Source: Aved-18 sp964606665 (GTDB lineage Bacteria; Cyanobacteriota; Vampirovibrionia; Obscuribacterales; Obscuribacteraceae). Taken from it: a stretch of DNA of 64,000 nt. Location of the stretch: positions 133,079 through 197,078 of the forward strand of contig CAZSHS010000002.1 in the NCBI GenBank assembly GCA_964606665.1. The letters are read 5' to 3'. Position 1 is the stretch's first letter, and every line of letters starts with the position of its first letter. The notes under the pieces were generated by a model, which saw only the letters and a program-made list of their open reading frames with translations, ran no database searches and was not told the DNA's origin. A program made the translations under genes and the position numbers. Positions 43,559-51,505 of this stretch are shown piece after piece.

Positions 43559-44794
43559 TTATTTGGCTCTCCCAGATAACTCACTTTCGATTTGTTTCCA
43601 GCTAAGTCCTTCGTCTACGGCAAGGACACTCACAAAATAAAGCAAGTCGCCAATTTCCCACTGTAGATTCTCGCGCGAAGTGTAATTTATAACTTCGCCA
43701 CATTCTTCCGATATTTTTTCAAGCAATAATTTTCTGTCTTTCAATAATTTAGTGGTGTAAGACTTCTCGGGCATCTCTCTTTTGCGTTCAGCGATTTTTT
43801 CAAATAATACAGGCAATGAAAAATTGGGCGAAGTCTGATTTCTCGTAAAACAGCTATAACTGCCATCGTGGCAGGCAACACCTTCTTGAGTGACTGTAAA
43901 AACAAGACTGTCTTTGTCGCAATCTGCGCGACAAGATAAAAGTATCTGCGTATTTCCAGAGGTGGCACCCTTCTGCCATAATTCTTGACGCGAGCGACTA
44001 TAATAAATTCCTTTGCCGGACGACAAAGCCTTTTCAAGCGACTCTTTAGAGCTATACGCCAACATCACTAATTTTTGATTCTGGTCTTGAACCACAGTTG
44101 GTATCAAGCCATCCGGTCCAAATTTCAAACATTCTATTAGTGCCTTAGCAAGGTCAATACGTCCTGTATACAAAGCCATCCCGACTTGGACGTCTATGTT
44201 ATTGCGGCTAAGTTCTATCACTTCTTCTGTATTGGCAACGCCACCAGCAACAGTGAGTGGTTTATCGAGACTATCTCTTAATTGTTTTACTGCATCTATG
44301 TCCATGCCACCAAGACCACCTTCGGCCTCGACATATGTACTCAAAAAACTATTACAATAAGGCGCTAGCCGCTTGGCTCGCTCGAGAACAGACTCACTTG
44401 TTGTATTAGTCCAGCCTTTGTCGACTACTTTGCCATCTTTGTGATCGAGTGCCACCATCACTTTATTCTTGGGTAATTGCTTGAGCAATTCTGGCTCAGC
44501 TTTAGTACCAATTATTATTTGGCTTGCACCAGCACGCAAATATTCTTGAGCAGTTTCAACATCTCTGATGCCACCACCTACGCGAGCATCGCATACTTGA
44601 CATATCTCTTTGATCAAGGCTTTGTTATCGCCTTTGCCCATGGCAGCGTCTAAATCAATTACTGCCACTTCGCCATATCTATTGAACTTACGCGCCAGCT
44701 CAAGCGGACTTAAATCTGCTTCCAGAACAAACTCTTTGCCCTGACGCAATTGCACTGCTTTGCCTTTAATAATGTCTATGCTTGCCACTAACAT
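43559..44794 (-). CDS. hisAIE: HisA-HisI-HisE triple fusion
   Basis: 411 residues. Residues 1-225 are the HisA (beta/alpha)8 barrel: catalytic Asp7 (ASIDIIKGKAVQL), RVGGGIRD, Asp117 in VALDHKDGKVVDKGW, and TVAGGVAN. Residues 226-320 are HisI (PRA-CH): GLIPTVVQD, LAYSSKESL, YYSRSRQELWQKGATSGN, metal ligands DCDKD (291-295) and zinc Cys 308 and 315 (CHDGSYSC). Residues 345-411 are HisE (PRA-PH): SYTTKLLKDRKLLLEKISEE, and EIGDLLYFVSVL. One chain therefore covers steps 2, 3 and 4. HisIE fusions are common; HisA joined to HisIE is not one I know as standard. Overlaps hisF by 7 bases. Confidence 0.93.
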   Translation of the reverse strand: MLVASIDIIKGKAVQLRQGKEFVLEADLSPLELARKFNRYGEVAVIDLDAAMGKGDNKALIKEICQVCDARVGGGIRDVETAQEYLRAGASQIIIGTKAEPELLKQLPKNKVMVALDHKDGKVVDKGWTNTTSESVLERAKRLAPYCNSFLSTYVEAEGGLGGMDIDAVKQLRDSLDKPLTVAGGVANTEEVIELSRNNIDVQVGMALYTGRIDLAKALIECLKFGPDGLIPTVVQDQNQKLVMLAYSSKESLEKALSSGKGIYYSRSRQELWQKGATSGNTQILLSCRADCDKDSLVFTVTQEGVACHDGSYSCFTRNQTSPNFSLPVLFEKIAERKREMPEKSYTTKLLKDRKLLLEKISEECGEVINYTSRENLQWEIGDLLYFVSVLAVDEGLSWKQIESELSGRAK

Positions 44795-45561
44795 ATGCGC
44801 ACCTGCACTCCCTCTTGATTGAGTATATTTTTGATTTCGCCTACTGTATGCGAGCCGTCGTGAAAAATGGTGGCAGCGAGTGCTGCATCGGCAAAAGCTT
44901 GTTTGAACACGTCTACAAAACTCTGGCTATTTTTGGCGCCACCAGAGGCAATGACAGGAACTGGTAAATTCAAAGCGAATTGTTTGACTAGCTCCAGATC
45001 AAAACCAGATTGAGTTCCGTCTTTATCCCACGATGTAAGTAATATCTCTCCAGCTCCAAGTTCGACGCATTTAGATGCCCAATCAAAAGCGTTCATAGAG
45101 GTATTTTCGCGTCCGCCTTTGATTAAGACTTCTGCAACACCATCTAAATTGCGCTTAGCGTCTATAGCTACCACACAACACTGCGAGCCGAATTTGTTCT
45201 TTATATCAGTAATAAGCTTTGGATTTTTGACAGCTTGGGTGTTGACTGAAACTTTGTCAGCACCAGCCTGAAGCAGCACTTGAACATCGTCAATTGTGTT
45301 TACGCCACCGCCAACAGTGAATGGAATAGACAGATTTTTGGCTACGTTTTTGACCCATTCAAGCATGGTTGAGCGTTTTTCATGCGAAGCTGTAATATCA
45401 AGAAAGACTATTTCATCAGCTCCTTGCTTCTCATATGACAAAGCTAATTCTATGGGGTCGCCCATATCGCGAAGACCAGTAAAATTAACTCCCTTCACTG
45501 TGCGACCATTGGCTACATCTAAACAAGGAATAATTCTTTTACAAAGATTATTTGCTGACAT
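44788..45561 (-). CDS. hisF: HisF, imidazole glycerol phosphate synthase cyclase subunit
   Basis: 257 residues from ATG 45561 (AGAGGTGG about 7 bases upstream), matching the family length of about 253-258. Catalytic Asp in IIPCLDVANGRTVKGVNF and the second in VVAIDAKRN; phosphate-binding GGGVNTIDDVQ and VIASGGAKN. With HisH it makes imidazole glycerol phosphate and AICAR (step 5). The start overlaps the hisH stop by 14 bases. Confidence 0.97.
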   Translation of the reverse strand: MSANNLCKRIIPCLDVANGRTVKGVNFTGLRDMGDPIELALSYEKQGADEIVFLDITASHEKRSTMLEWVKNVAKNLSIPFTVGGGVNTIDDVQVLLQAGADKVSVNTQAVKNPKLITDIKNKFGSQCCVVAIDAKRNLDGVAEVLIKGGRENTSMNAFDWASKCVELGAGEILLTSWDKDGTQSGFDLELVKQFALNLPVPVIASGGAKNSQSFVDVFKQAFADAALAATIFHDGSHTVGEIKNILNQEGVQVRIC

Positions 45562-46153
45562 CAAAAAGCCACCTCTGCAAAAGATTTTGACCAAAGGCAC
45601 CACTTTTTTCTGGGTGAAATTGAAACCCGGTTATATTATCGCGCTGCACTGCTGCACAAAAGCGCTCATGATAATCTGCCGAATATAAAGTGTCAGATGA
45701 ATTTTGGGGAACTGCGTAGTAAGAATTGACGAAATAGGCGTATCCAGGCTCGTAACCATTATTTTGCGAGTTATCCAGTTTGTTCCAGCCAATTTGAGGA
45801 ACTTTACCTTTAGTAAAACGCACCACCGACCCTGGTACCAGACCTAGACCCACAACTCCAGGCGTTTCTTCACTTCCATCAAATAGAATTTGCATCCCCA
45901 CGCATATGCCAAGATAGGGCGTGCCAGATCTAACTAACTGAGTTACACACTCGCTCAGTCCACCTTTTTCAATAGACTGCATCACGGCACCAAAGGCACC
46001 GACACCGGGCAAAATAAGTGGTCTGTTTCCATCCGGCAAATTATCTGCGCCAACTTCATTGACTTTGACATCAAGGCGTTCAAGTAGGCGCAACACGCTG
46101 CCTTTATTGCCGCCATCTATATTTACCAAATCTACTTCAATCTCAGTTTTCAT
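45548..46153 (-). CDS. hisH: HisH, glutamine amidotransferase subunit
   Basis: 201 residues from ATG 46153. Class I amidotransferase: nucleophile Cys in YLGICVGMQILFDGSEE, oxyanion/PGVGAFG block at LPGVGAFGAVMQSI, and the His-Glu pair in FQFHPEKSGAFG. Supplies ammonia to HisF. The start overlaps the hisB stop by 11 bases. Confidence 0.96.
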   Translation of the reverse strand: MKTEIEVDLVNIDGGNKGSVLRLLERLDVKVNEVGADNLPDGNRPLILPGVGAFGAVMQSIEKGGLSECVTQLVRSGTPYLGICVGMQILFDGSEETPGVVGLGLVPGSVVRFTKGKVPQIGWNKLDNSQNNGYEPGYAYFVNSYYAVPQNSSDTLYSADYHERFCAAVQRDNITGFQFHPEKSGAFGQNLLQRWLFDVSK

Positions 46154-46754
46154 CGAGCACGCCTTTTGTCGATAAATACTCGTTGCTACCAAGCGGCTTG
46201 ACGCATTGTTTTAGCGCTCGCCCGCAAGCTTTATAAACTGCTTCTATGACGTGGTGATCGTTGTCTTGTGCAATTATGTGAACATGCAAAGTTGCTTTGA
46301 GACCGTCTACAAATCCTTTATAGAATTCTCTGAACAAATTGGGGTCGATACCACCTACGGTGAAATTGCCGAATTTGACATTCCAGGTCAAATTGCGTCT
46401 ACCGCAAATATCTATTGCGCAAACAGCCAGACTTCCATCCATTGGAAAAGTAAACGATCCGGCCCGCTCGATACCTTTCAGCCCGCCAAGAGCCTTGTAG
46501 ATAACCTCGCCAAGCACAATGCCACAGTCTTCAATCAGGTGGTGAGGGTCGACTTCAATATCGCCTTTGGCTTTTACACTCAAACTAAATCTGCCATGAA
46601 CAGCAAATGCTTCAAGCATGTGCGACAAAAATGGCAAATTGGTATCAATATCTACCGAACCCGGAGTATCCAGATCGATAGTCATTTCTATCTGGGTCTC
46701 TTTGGTGTTACGCTCGACTGTTGCTTGTCTACTCATATTAGTTACAGTCCTCAT
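46143..46754 (-). CDS. hisB: HisB, imidazoleglycerol-phosphate dehydratase
   Basis: 203 residues from ATG 46754, whose first bases overlap the upstream stop (ATGA); ATG 46736 would also serve. Metal-binding blocks: FLSHMLEAFAVHG, DPHHLIEDCGIVLGE, FYKGFVDGLKATLHV, QDNDHHVIEAVYKACGRAL. Catalyses step 6. It is the stand-alone dehydratase and lacks the phosphatase half of enterobacterial HisB; here that activity is probably carried by the HAD domain fused to HisC. Confidence 0.97.
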   Translation of the reverse strand: MRTVTNMSRQATVERNTKETQIEMTIDLDTPGSVDIDTNLPFLSHMLEAFAVHGRFSLSVKAKGDIEVDPHHLIEDCGIVLGEVIYKALGGLKGIERAGSFTFPMDGSLAVCAIDICGRRNLTWNVKFGNFTVGGIDPNLFREFYKGFVDGLKATLHVHIIAQDNDHHVIEAVYKACGRALKQCVKPLGSNEYLSTKGVLDEN

Positions 46755-48439
46755 AGTCCCAGAAGCTCCTTCAATTCATCTACCGATTCTAAAACACGCG
46801 ATGCACCAGATGCCGTCAACTGTTCTGCACTAAGAGTGGTACTGACACCAAATGCCTCAATCTTGATGGAGTGTGCTGCTGCCACATCATCCACCGAATT
46901 GCCAATGTAAATGGCATCGGTCAAATTATTCTCTTTCATACAAGCTTCTAGATAATCTCCAGAAGGCTTTGCCTGTAAATGTGGTCTGTCGCCCATACAA
47001 TAAATCTGGTCAAAGACTGAGTCTAGACGCGAAGCCCAGACTGGATCATACTCGACACGACAACGTCCGGTTACTACAAATATTCTATGTCGCTTACGCA
47101 GAGATTCAAGCACCGCAAGGTCGCAAATAAGCTCCTCTTTGTCCATCGCAATTTCTTTGTACATGGGAATCGCAGTCAAAACAATATCTTCGATATCAGC
47201 TTCATACCCGCGACGAAAAATTAGCTCCTGAGTGGCAATCCAATCATCGTTATAACCACCTTCTGCTTTGAGCGCGCTTAACTCGCCCTCTTTAAGCGGA
47301 ATACCCGTATAGTTTTCGACTAACTTCTCGACCACTTTTGCAAAACTTTTTGAAGTATCGACGACAGTATCGTCTAAATCGAAGATAATTCCAAAAGACT
47401 TGGAAAACTGGTCAAGCACACTCAAGAATTTGTCATTCTCAAATTGTGTTCCAGTCGAAACACGCACCATTCCATCTATCACTTCGCTGCGATCACGCAC
47501 AAGCACGGACTTTGAGCGACAATACTCGGTAAAGCGCTTAGCTAAAAAACCCATATTAATTAAAATACTATTGCTTGCACCACGCGTCACTTTGTATCCG
47601 CGATGCTCAATTTCTGTCGCTAGATTATCCAATCGAATCAATGAATCTTTGACCTCCGCTTTCACTCTTGTTGCATTATCCAGAAGTTTCTGCGCCATCC
47701 ACACGGCTGCAGCGTTTACGCTAAAAGGCAGCTTGACTCGCTCTAGCACCTCGATTAGTTCAGGCTTGCCAAAAACAATTCCAAGTCTGAGCCCAGCCAT
47801 TCCCCACGCTTTAGAAAATGTTTTGAGCACAAGCAAATTGTCAAACTTATTTATAAGAGACAAACAACTGGCTTGAGCATATTCACCATAAGCCTCGTCT
47901 ATAACAAACAAAGTCTCAGGATAAGCCTTGCACCACGACTCTACGCGCGACACTTCAAGCAATGCACCAGTTGGATTTTCAGGAGAAGCAAAAAATGCTA
48001 TTTTGGCACCCTTTCTAAGCTCATTCTCGATTCCATCTATATCGAAAGTTAAATCTGCCATCACTTTGACGGCACTAATTTTTGCACCAGCTAGTCTTAA
48101 ACTATGAGGAATAATGACAAAACATGGGTCCGAAATTATGGCGCGGTCGTTTCCTGCCTCAATAAAAGAAGCTGAAATAACCGATATGCCCTCATCGCTT
48201 CCATTCGTTAAAAGCACCGATTCTGGTTTTACTGAATAATAAGCCGCAATCTTGGCATTAATCTCATCATATTCCGGATAAGTATTGAATAATTCATCAG
48301 GCAAATCCGGGCAATTAAATACATCTGCGAAACCTTTAGTATTCTCGTTAAAATCAAGTCGAGCAAAATTAAATCTGCCTTCTTGGGGTCTTTTATATGG
48401 TGGCAAATTACTTACTGTAACTCTTGGCGTAACGGGCAT
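46751..48439 (-). CDS. hisC: HisC aminotransferase fused to a HAD phosphatase
   Basis: 562 residues. Residues 1-345 are a class I/II PLP aminotransferase of HisC type: LDFNENTKG, LLTNGSDEGI, ASPENPTGAL, FVIDEAYGEY, PLP Lys210 in TFSKAWGMAGLRLG, and MVRVSTG with the carboxylate-binding Arg. Residues 350-562 form a HAD-IA hydrolase: FDLDDTVVDTS (nucleophile Asp354, Asp356), VVTGR (Thr457), KPSGDYL (Lys491), YIGNSVDDV (Asp517-518); all four motifs are intact. The natural reading is that the HAD part is the histidinol-phosphate phosphatase, so this chain would do steps 7 and 8. The HAD part resembles the TIGR01548-type clade as I recall it. TAATG overlap with hisG. Confidence 0.93.
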   Translation of the reverse strand: MPVTPRVTVSNLPPYKRPQEGRFNFARLDFNENTKGFADVFNCPDLPDELFNTYPEYDEINAKIAAYYSVKPESVLLTNGSDEGISVISASFIEAGNDRAIISDPCFVIIPHSLRLAGAKISAVKVMADLTFDIDGIENELRKGAKIAFFASPENPTGALLEVSRVESWCKAYPETLFVIDEAYGEYAQASCLSLINKFDNLLVLKTFSKAWGMAGLRLGIVFGKPELIEVLERVKLPFSVNAAAVWMAQKLLDNATRVKAEVKDSLIRLDNLATEIEHRGYKVTRGASNSILINMGFLAKRFTEYCRSKSVLVRDRSEVIDGMVRVSTGTQFENDKFLSVLDQFSKSFGIIFDLDDTVVDTSKSFAKVVEKLVENYTGIPLKEGELSALKAEGGYNDDWIATQELIFRRGYEADIEDIVLTAIPMYKEIAMDKEELICDLAVLESLRKRHRIFVVTGRCRVEYDPVWASRLDSVFDQIYCMGDRPHLQAKPSGDYLEACMKENNLTDAIYIGNSVDDVAAAHSIKIEAFGVSTTLSAEQLTASGASRVLESVDELKELLGL

Positions 48440-49350
48440 TAGACAATTTTCTCCAATTTGTACTCAAGAATATCTTTAGCACCCCATGCCACCAGTTTTG
48501 GAATCAAGCTTGGCACCTCATCTTTGTCTACAGCAATTTTGACTGCATAACCAGAACCTTGATAAAGCTCGGATACAGTAGGCGATTTCATACAAGGAAG
48601 ATTTTTGACGATACGCTCAAAATCAGCTTTGTCTACGTTCATTTCAAGCAAGACTTTCTTGCGCGCAGCAAGCGAACTCTTCATCAGCATCACAAGCTCT
48701 TCTAACTTTTGTCTCTTAGTTTTATTCTCTAAAGCCTCGCGACTGCAAATAAATCTTGTGGTAGAGCGCATAACTTCATCGATTATTACTAACCTATTAG
48801 ATACAAGCGTTGCACCAGTGGCAGTGTTATCAATAATCAAGTCCGCATCTTCTGGTGGCAATGCTTCGGTGGCGCCATAAGTGCGAATGTAGATAGAATT
48901 AAGTTTTTTCTTTTCTATATAGGTCTCAGCCAGACACTTATACTCAGAGGCAAGCACAAGTGGTTTGTTTCCACTACGCGCCTTCTCTAAATCTAGATTC
49001 TCAGGCGCCGCCACCACAATTCGAACCGGGTCAAAGCCCAGATCGAGCAATTCGACCACATCTGCTTTTTGCTCAACAATCCAATCGTAACCGGCAAAGC
49101 CGCAATCGTGTCTTGCAAGCGAAACCAAACTTGGAATATTTTGAGCTTTTAAAAATTTACCTTCAATCATTGGATCGCTAGATGTTGGGCGGTAAGAGCG
49201 CGATTCTTGACTGAACTGAATACCTAGTCCCTTAAGTAAAGCCAAAACCTTTTCTTGCATACGCCCAGTGGGGACGGTCATCTTAAGGACATCATTGCCA
49301 GAGTCGGCACTGTTATCCTTCTTCGAATTGGCTTCTGTTGTGGTTTGCAT
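48439..49350 (-). CDS. hisG: HisG, long-form ATP phosphoribosyltransferase
   Basis: 303 residues. Catalytic periplasmic-binding-like core: LKMTVPTGRMQEKVLALLKG, GYDWIVEQKADVVELLDLGF, SIYIRTYGATEALPPEDADL with IIDNTATGATL. The last 75 residues (RKKVLLEMNVDKADFERIVK ... KIAVDKDEVPSLIPKLVAWG) are the ACT-like HisG_C domain that binds histidine. So this is the feedback-regulated long form and needs no HisZ. First enzyme of the pathway and first gene of the operon. Its N-terminal 20 residues are a polar extension. Expression should be controlled by the attenuator upstream. Confidence 0.96.
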   Translation of the reverse strand: MQTTTEANSKKDNSADSGNDVLKMTVPTGRMQEKVLALLKGLGIQFSQESRSYRPTSSDPMIEGKFLKAQNIPSLVSLARHDCGFAGYDWIVEQKADVVELLDLGFDPVRIVVAAPENLDLEKARSGNKPLVLASEYKCLAETYIEKKKLNSIYIRTYGATEALPPEDADLIIDNTATGATLVSNRLVIIDEVMRSTTRFICSREALENKTKRQKLEELVMLMKSSLAARKKVLLEMNVDKADFERIVKNLPCMKSPTVSELYQGSGYAVKIAVDKDEVPSLIPKLVAWGAKDILEYKLEKIV

Positions 49351-49386
49351 TGTTTGCCCCTGCCTTTGGCTTGCTGATATAGATAC

Positions 49387-49410
49387 AAAAAAACCCGCTT
49401 GGTGCGGGCT
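49387..49410 (-). terminator. Attenuator terminator of the his operon
   Basis: On the minus strand AGCCCGC (49410-49404), loop ACCAA, GCGGGTT (49398-49392), running into seven T (49393-49387). It lies 37 bases before the hisG start codon and 47 bases after the leader-peptide stop, so it would end transcription before hisG. Confidence 0.88.
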
Positions 49411-49525
49411 ATAACATTTACAAGATTGAATTCAATCTAAAGACCTGTCAGCCCGCTCAAATTTCCAATCTATGATGATGTGCGTGACGCTTGGGGTTCA
49501 CGCTTTTCCATTTGGCAAATTTGAG
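49404..49525 (-). promoter_or_regulatory. his attenuator: alternative pairing segments
   Basis: Segment 1 CTCAAATTT (49525-49517, in the leader coding part) is complementary to AAATTTGAG (49464-49456). Segment 2 GCGGGCT (49456-49450, directly adjoining) is complementary over all 7 bases to AGCCCGC (49410-49404), which is also the 5' arm of the terminator. A ribosome stalled at the His codons would block 1-2 pairing, free segment 2 to capture segment 3, and prevent termination. A ribosome reaching the stop codon (49459-49457) covers segment 2 and lets the terminator form. A palindrome AGATTGAATTCAATCT (49438-49423) lies between. Confidence 0.82.
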
Positions 49526-49543
49526 GTCGGTCTCTAAAAGCAT
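49457..49543 (-). CDS. hisL: his leader peptide (28 residues, R-H-A-H-H-H-R)
   Basis: ATG 49543 to TGA 49457. The peptide reads MLLETDLKFAKWKSVNPK, then RHAHHHRLEI. Four His codons (CAC, CAT, CAT, CAT) fall within five positions at residues 20-24. GGAAGG (49554-49549) lies 5 bases before ATG. The stop codon overlaps attenuator segment 2. The placement and His run are those of enterobacterial his leader peptides, which sense charged tRNA-His by ribosome stalling. Confidence 0.87.
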   Translation of the reverse strand: MLLETDLKFAKWKSVNPKRHAHHHRLEI

Positions 49544-49652
49544 TTGCGCCTTCCGATTTCTGACTTTTCCAGGTTAACATCGCCAAAATGCCATGGCTAC
49601 GTTTCCATAAGCAATGTAACATGACAACCCGCTAATCTATGCCAGGTTCAGT

Positions 49653-50777
49653 CTAACGGCGAACAACGGGCGCAAGCCCTTCGGCAAAGGATTTAGCGTA
49701 GGAAAATTTGGGTTCAATCGCAAAATTCCCAGACTTATCTATAAAGCCGTATAAGATTTTGCGCTCGTTTTTGGGATCGACGATGGACACGAGTGCCAGA
49801 CCGTCGCTAAAACATTCCGCCGATAAATATTGAGGCTTTATGACAAACTTTCCGGTCTTATCTATATAACCCCACTGGCGACGAGGCGAGGAAGAACTGT
49901 CGTCGATGCAGACTGCGGCCAGTCCATCTTTAAAATGGCGAACATCATCAAACTTATCGGGTGGGATTACAAAATTAAAATTGCTATCAACGAAACCCCA
50001 ATTTGTCTGTTTCGATAATGGTCTTGCAGCGGCAAGCCCCTCTGAATAAGGCATCATCTGCAGTTCGTGCAAGACAATCCAATTTTGATTAAGGCTGTAG
50101 CTGCCTTGTTTCTCGTATAAGTCTGGATTATCATCTAGCCGATTTGTTCTGTCTGGTATGCCTTCTTTAGGCGCTTCAACCTCTTTTCCTGTGCGATCAA
50201 TATATCTATTTGTTGTATCAGAATCGGTGATATAAGTGACTCTTGCCTTACCATCAACAAAAGAATCTGCATCCTTGAATGTTTTGTCGAACGCGACTTT
50301 GCCTTTAGTATCTATATACGAATAAGTACGCCCTTCAGCAAACATGGCTATGCAAAACACTGCTGCAATAATACAAGCAATTATTTGCGCAGCCATCAAA
50401 GTAGCAACACCAATGGCGATACCGTATTTACCTTCGATTTTAATGATACCCATTGCTTTGTAGGCTGCAATCAACACCATATTCGCCACAAACAAAATCA
50501 AAGACGTGCCACCAAGTGCCACAGTGTAAATCATGGGAACCGCAGACAGTCCGCCACCAAGGGCAGTTATCACACTGGATATGGTTGCAAGCCAAAGGGC
50601 AGTACCAAATGCAATGGCGGTAGTCAATCCTTGCAGTGGTGCAAAGATCAATCCACCAATTATTTTGTGCCCTACTAAACTAAAACCAGGCAATCGAGGA
50701 AACACAAAAAAGAACACGAGCGACGAACTTAGTAACGCCGCCCCCGCACAAATTAAAACTGGAATTAACAGATCCAT
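49653..50777 (-). CDS. WG-repeat (KWG) membrane protein
   Basis: 374 residues from ATG 50777. Four hydrophobic segments in the first 150 residues (LLIPVLICAGAALLSSSLVF onward, then around 50-70, 80-100 and 120-145). The remaining 220 residues carry WG repeats: SYIDTKGKVAFDKTF, NWGFVDSNFNFVIPP, QWGYIDKTGKFVIKPQYL, and YGFIDKSGNFAIEPKF, each with a following F-x-(D/E)-GLA segment. WG repeats form a beta-propeller-like or repeat surface of unknown role. Transcribed alone toward the his leader. Confidence 0.85.
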   Translation of the reverse strand: MDLLIPVLICAGAALLSSSLVFFFVFPRLPGFSLVGHKIIGGLIFAPLQGLTTAIAFGTALWLATISSVITALGGGLSAVPMIYTVALGGTSLILFVANMVLIAAYKAMGIIKIEGKYGIAIGVATLMAAQIIACIIAAVFCIAMFAEGRTYSYIDTKGKVAFDKTFKDADSFVDGKARVTYITDSDTTNRYIDRTGKEVEAPKEGIPDRTNRLDDNPDLYEKQGSYSLNQNWIVLHELQMMPYSEGLAAARPLSKQTNWGFVDSNFNFVIPPDKFDDVRHFKDGLAAVCIDDSSSSPRRQWGYIDKTGKFVIKPQYLSAECFSDGLALVSIVDPKNERKILYGFIDKSGNFAIEPKFSYAKSFAEGLAPVVRR

Positions 50778-50834
50778 TACCCAATAGTAGCAATTTTGCA
50801 ATTGAACATAAAGCCCATGGTCTAAAATGGAGAT

Positions 50835-51131
50835 ATGAGCGAGCTAAACGAATCCGCCAAAGAAAAACATCTAAGTTACGAGCATTACCGGCTCTGCTTC
50901 TGGATTGGCTTTTTAATTCTTGGAGCTATTGCAGCTCCAATGTTTATAGGCTGGTCATTTAGACCAAAACCAATTCTTATTTCGATTATTGGAACACTAA
51001 TTTACTTTGCAATAGGCGGCACAATTGGTGGTCTGACGACAATGACAATTGGATATCCATTAAATCTGCTATGCGAAAAACTTCCATGGACTCGTGAAGA
51101 GCGTCGATGGTTCGCCATTCGCACACCCTAG
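50835..51131 (+). CDS. Small two-TM membrane protein
   Basis: 98 residues. Polar N-terminus, TM1 about 22-40 (FWIGFLILGAIAAPMFIGWS), TM2 about 47-72 (ISIIGTLIYFAIGGTIGGLT), C-terminus basic (PWTREERRWFAIRTP). No family recognised. Divergent from the WG-repeat gene, 57 bases apart. A kelch-like frame overlaps its end. Confidence 0.55.
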   Translation: MSELNESAKEKHLSYEHYRLCFWIGFLILGAIAAPMFIGWSFRPKPILISIIGTLIYFAIGGTIGGLTTMTIGYPLNLLCEKLPWTREERRWFAIRTP

Positions 51132-51505
51132 TTAAATTACACAATGGAAACGTGCTCGTCATCGGGGGAAAGACCTCCAATCAAAAATCAGATTCTGGAG
51201 AAAAATTGACTTCGACTATTGAGTTGATTGATACCAAAACAATGACGTCTAACGTTGTGGGACAACTTCACAAAGCTAGAACTCAATGCTTTGCTTGTCC
51301 ACTTGATTTAGACAAAGCGCTCATTTTTGGTGGACATTTCTTGGATGAAGCAACCGATATGAAAGAATTAGGAGGATTGAGTGTACGAGAATTTGAGCTC
51401 TACTCAGGAAAAACGACCTGTTCACCCAAAAGCACATATCCACCTGATCTATGGCTCTGGAGCATTATTGATACATTGCGAAGTATCAATCGCACATCAG
51501 ACTAA
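51107..51505 (+). pseudogene. Kelch-repeat fragment, probably a gene remnant
   Basis: 132 codons from an ATG inside the end of the preceding gene; a stop lies four codons upstream in the same frame and no good ribosome binding site is visible. RHSHTLVKLHNGNVLVIGGK and STIELIDTKTM, then QLHKARTQCFACPLDLDKAL and IFGG, are one and a half kelch blades. A kelch propeller needs four to seven blades, so this is a fragment or a truncated gene. It ends 4 bases inside the 3' end of the HipA gene on the other strand. Confidence 0.5.

Noticed and set aside
49351..49652. T-box riboswitch controlling the his operon
   Set aside because: No T-box antiterminator bulge sequence or long specifier stem was seen. 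The leader peptide with His codons and the alternative pairings explain the terminator better.
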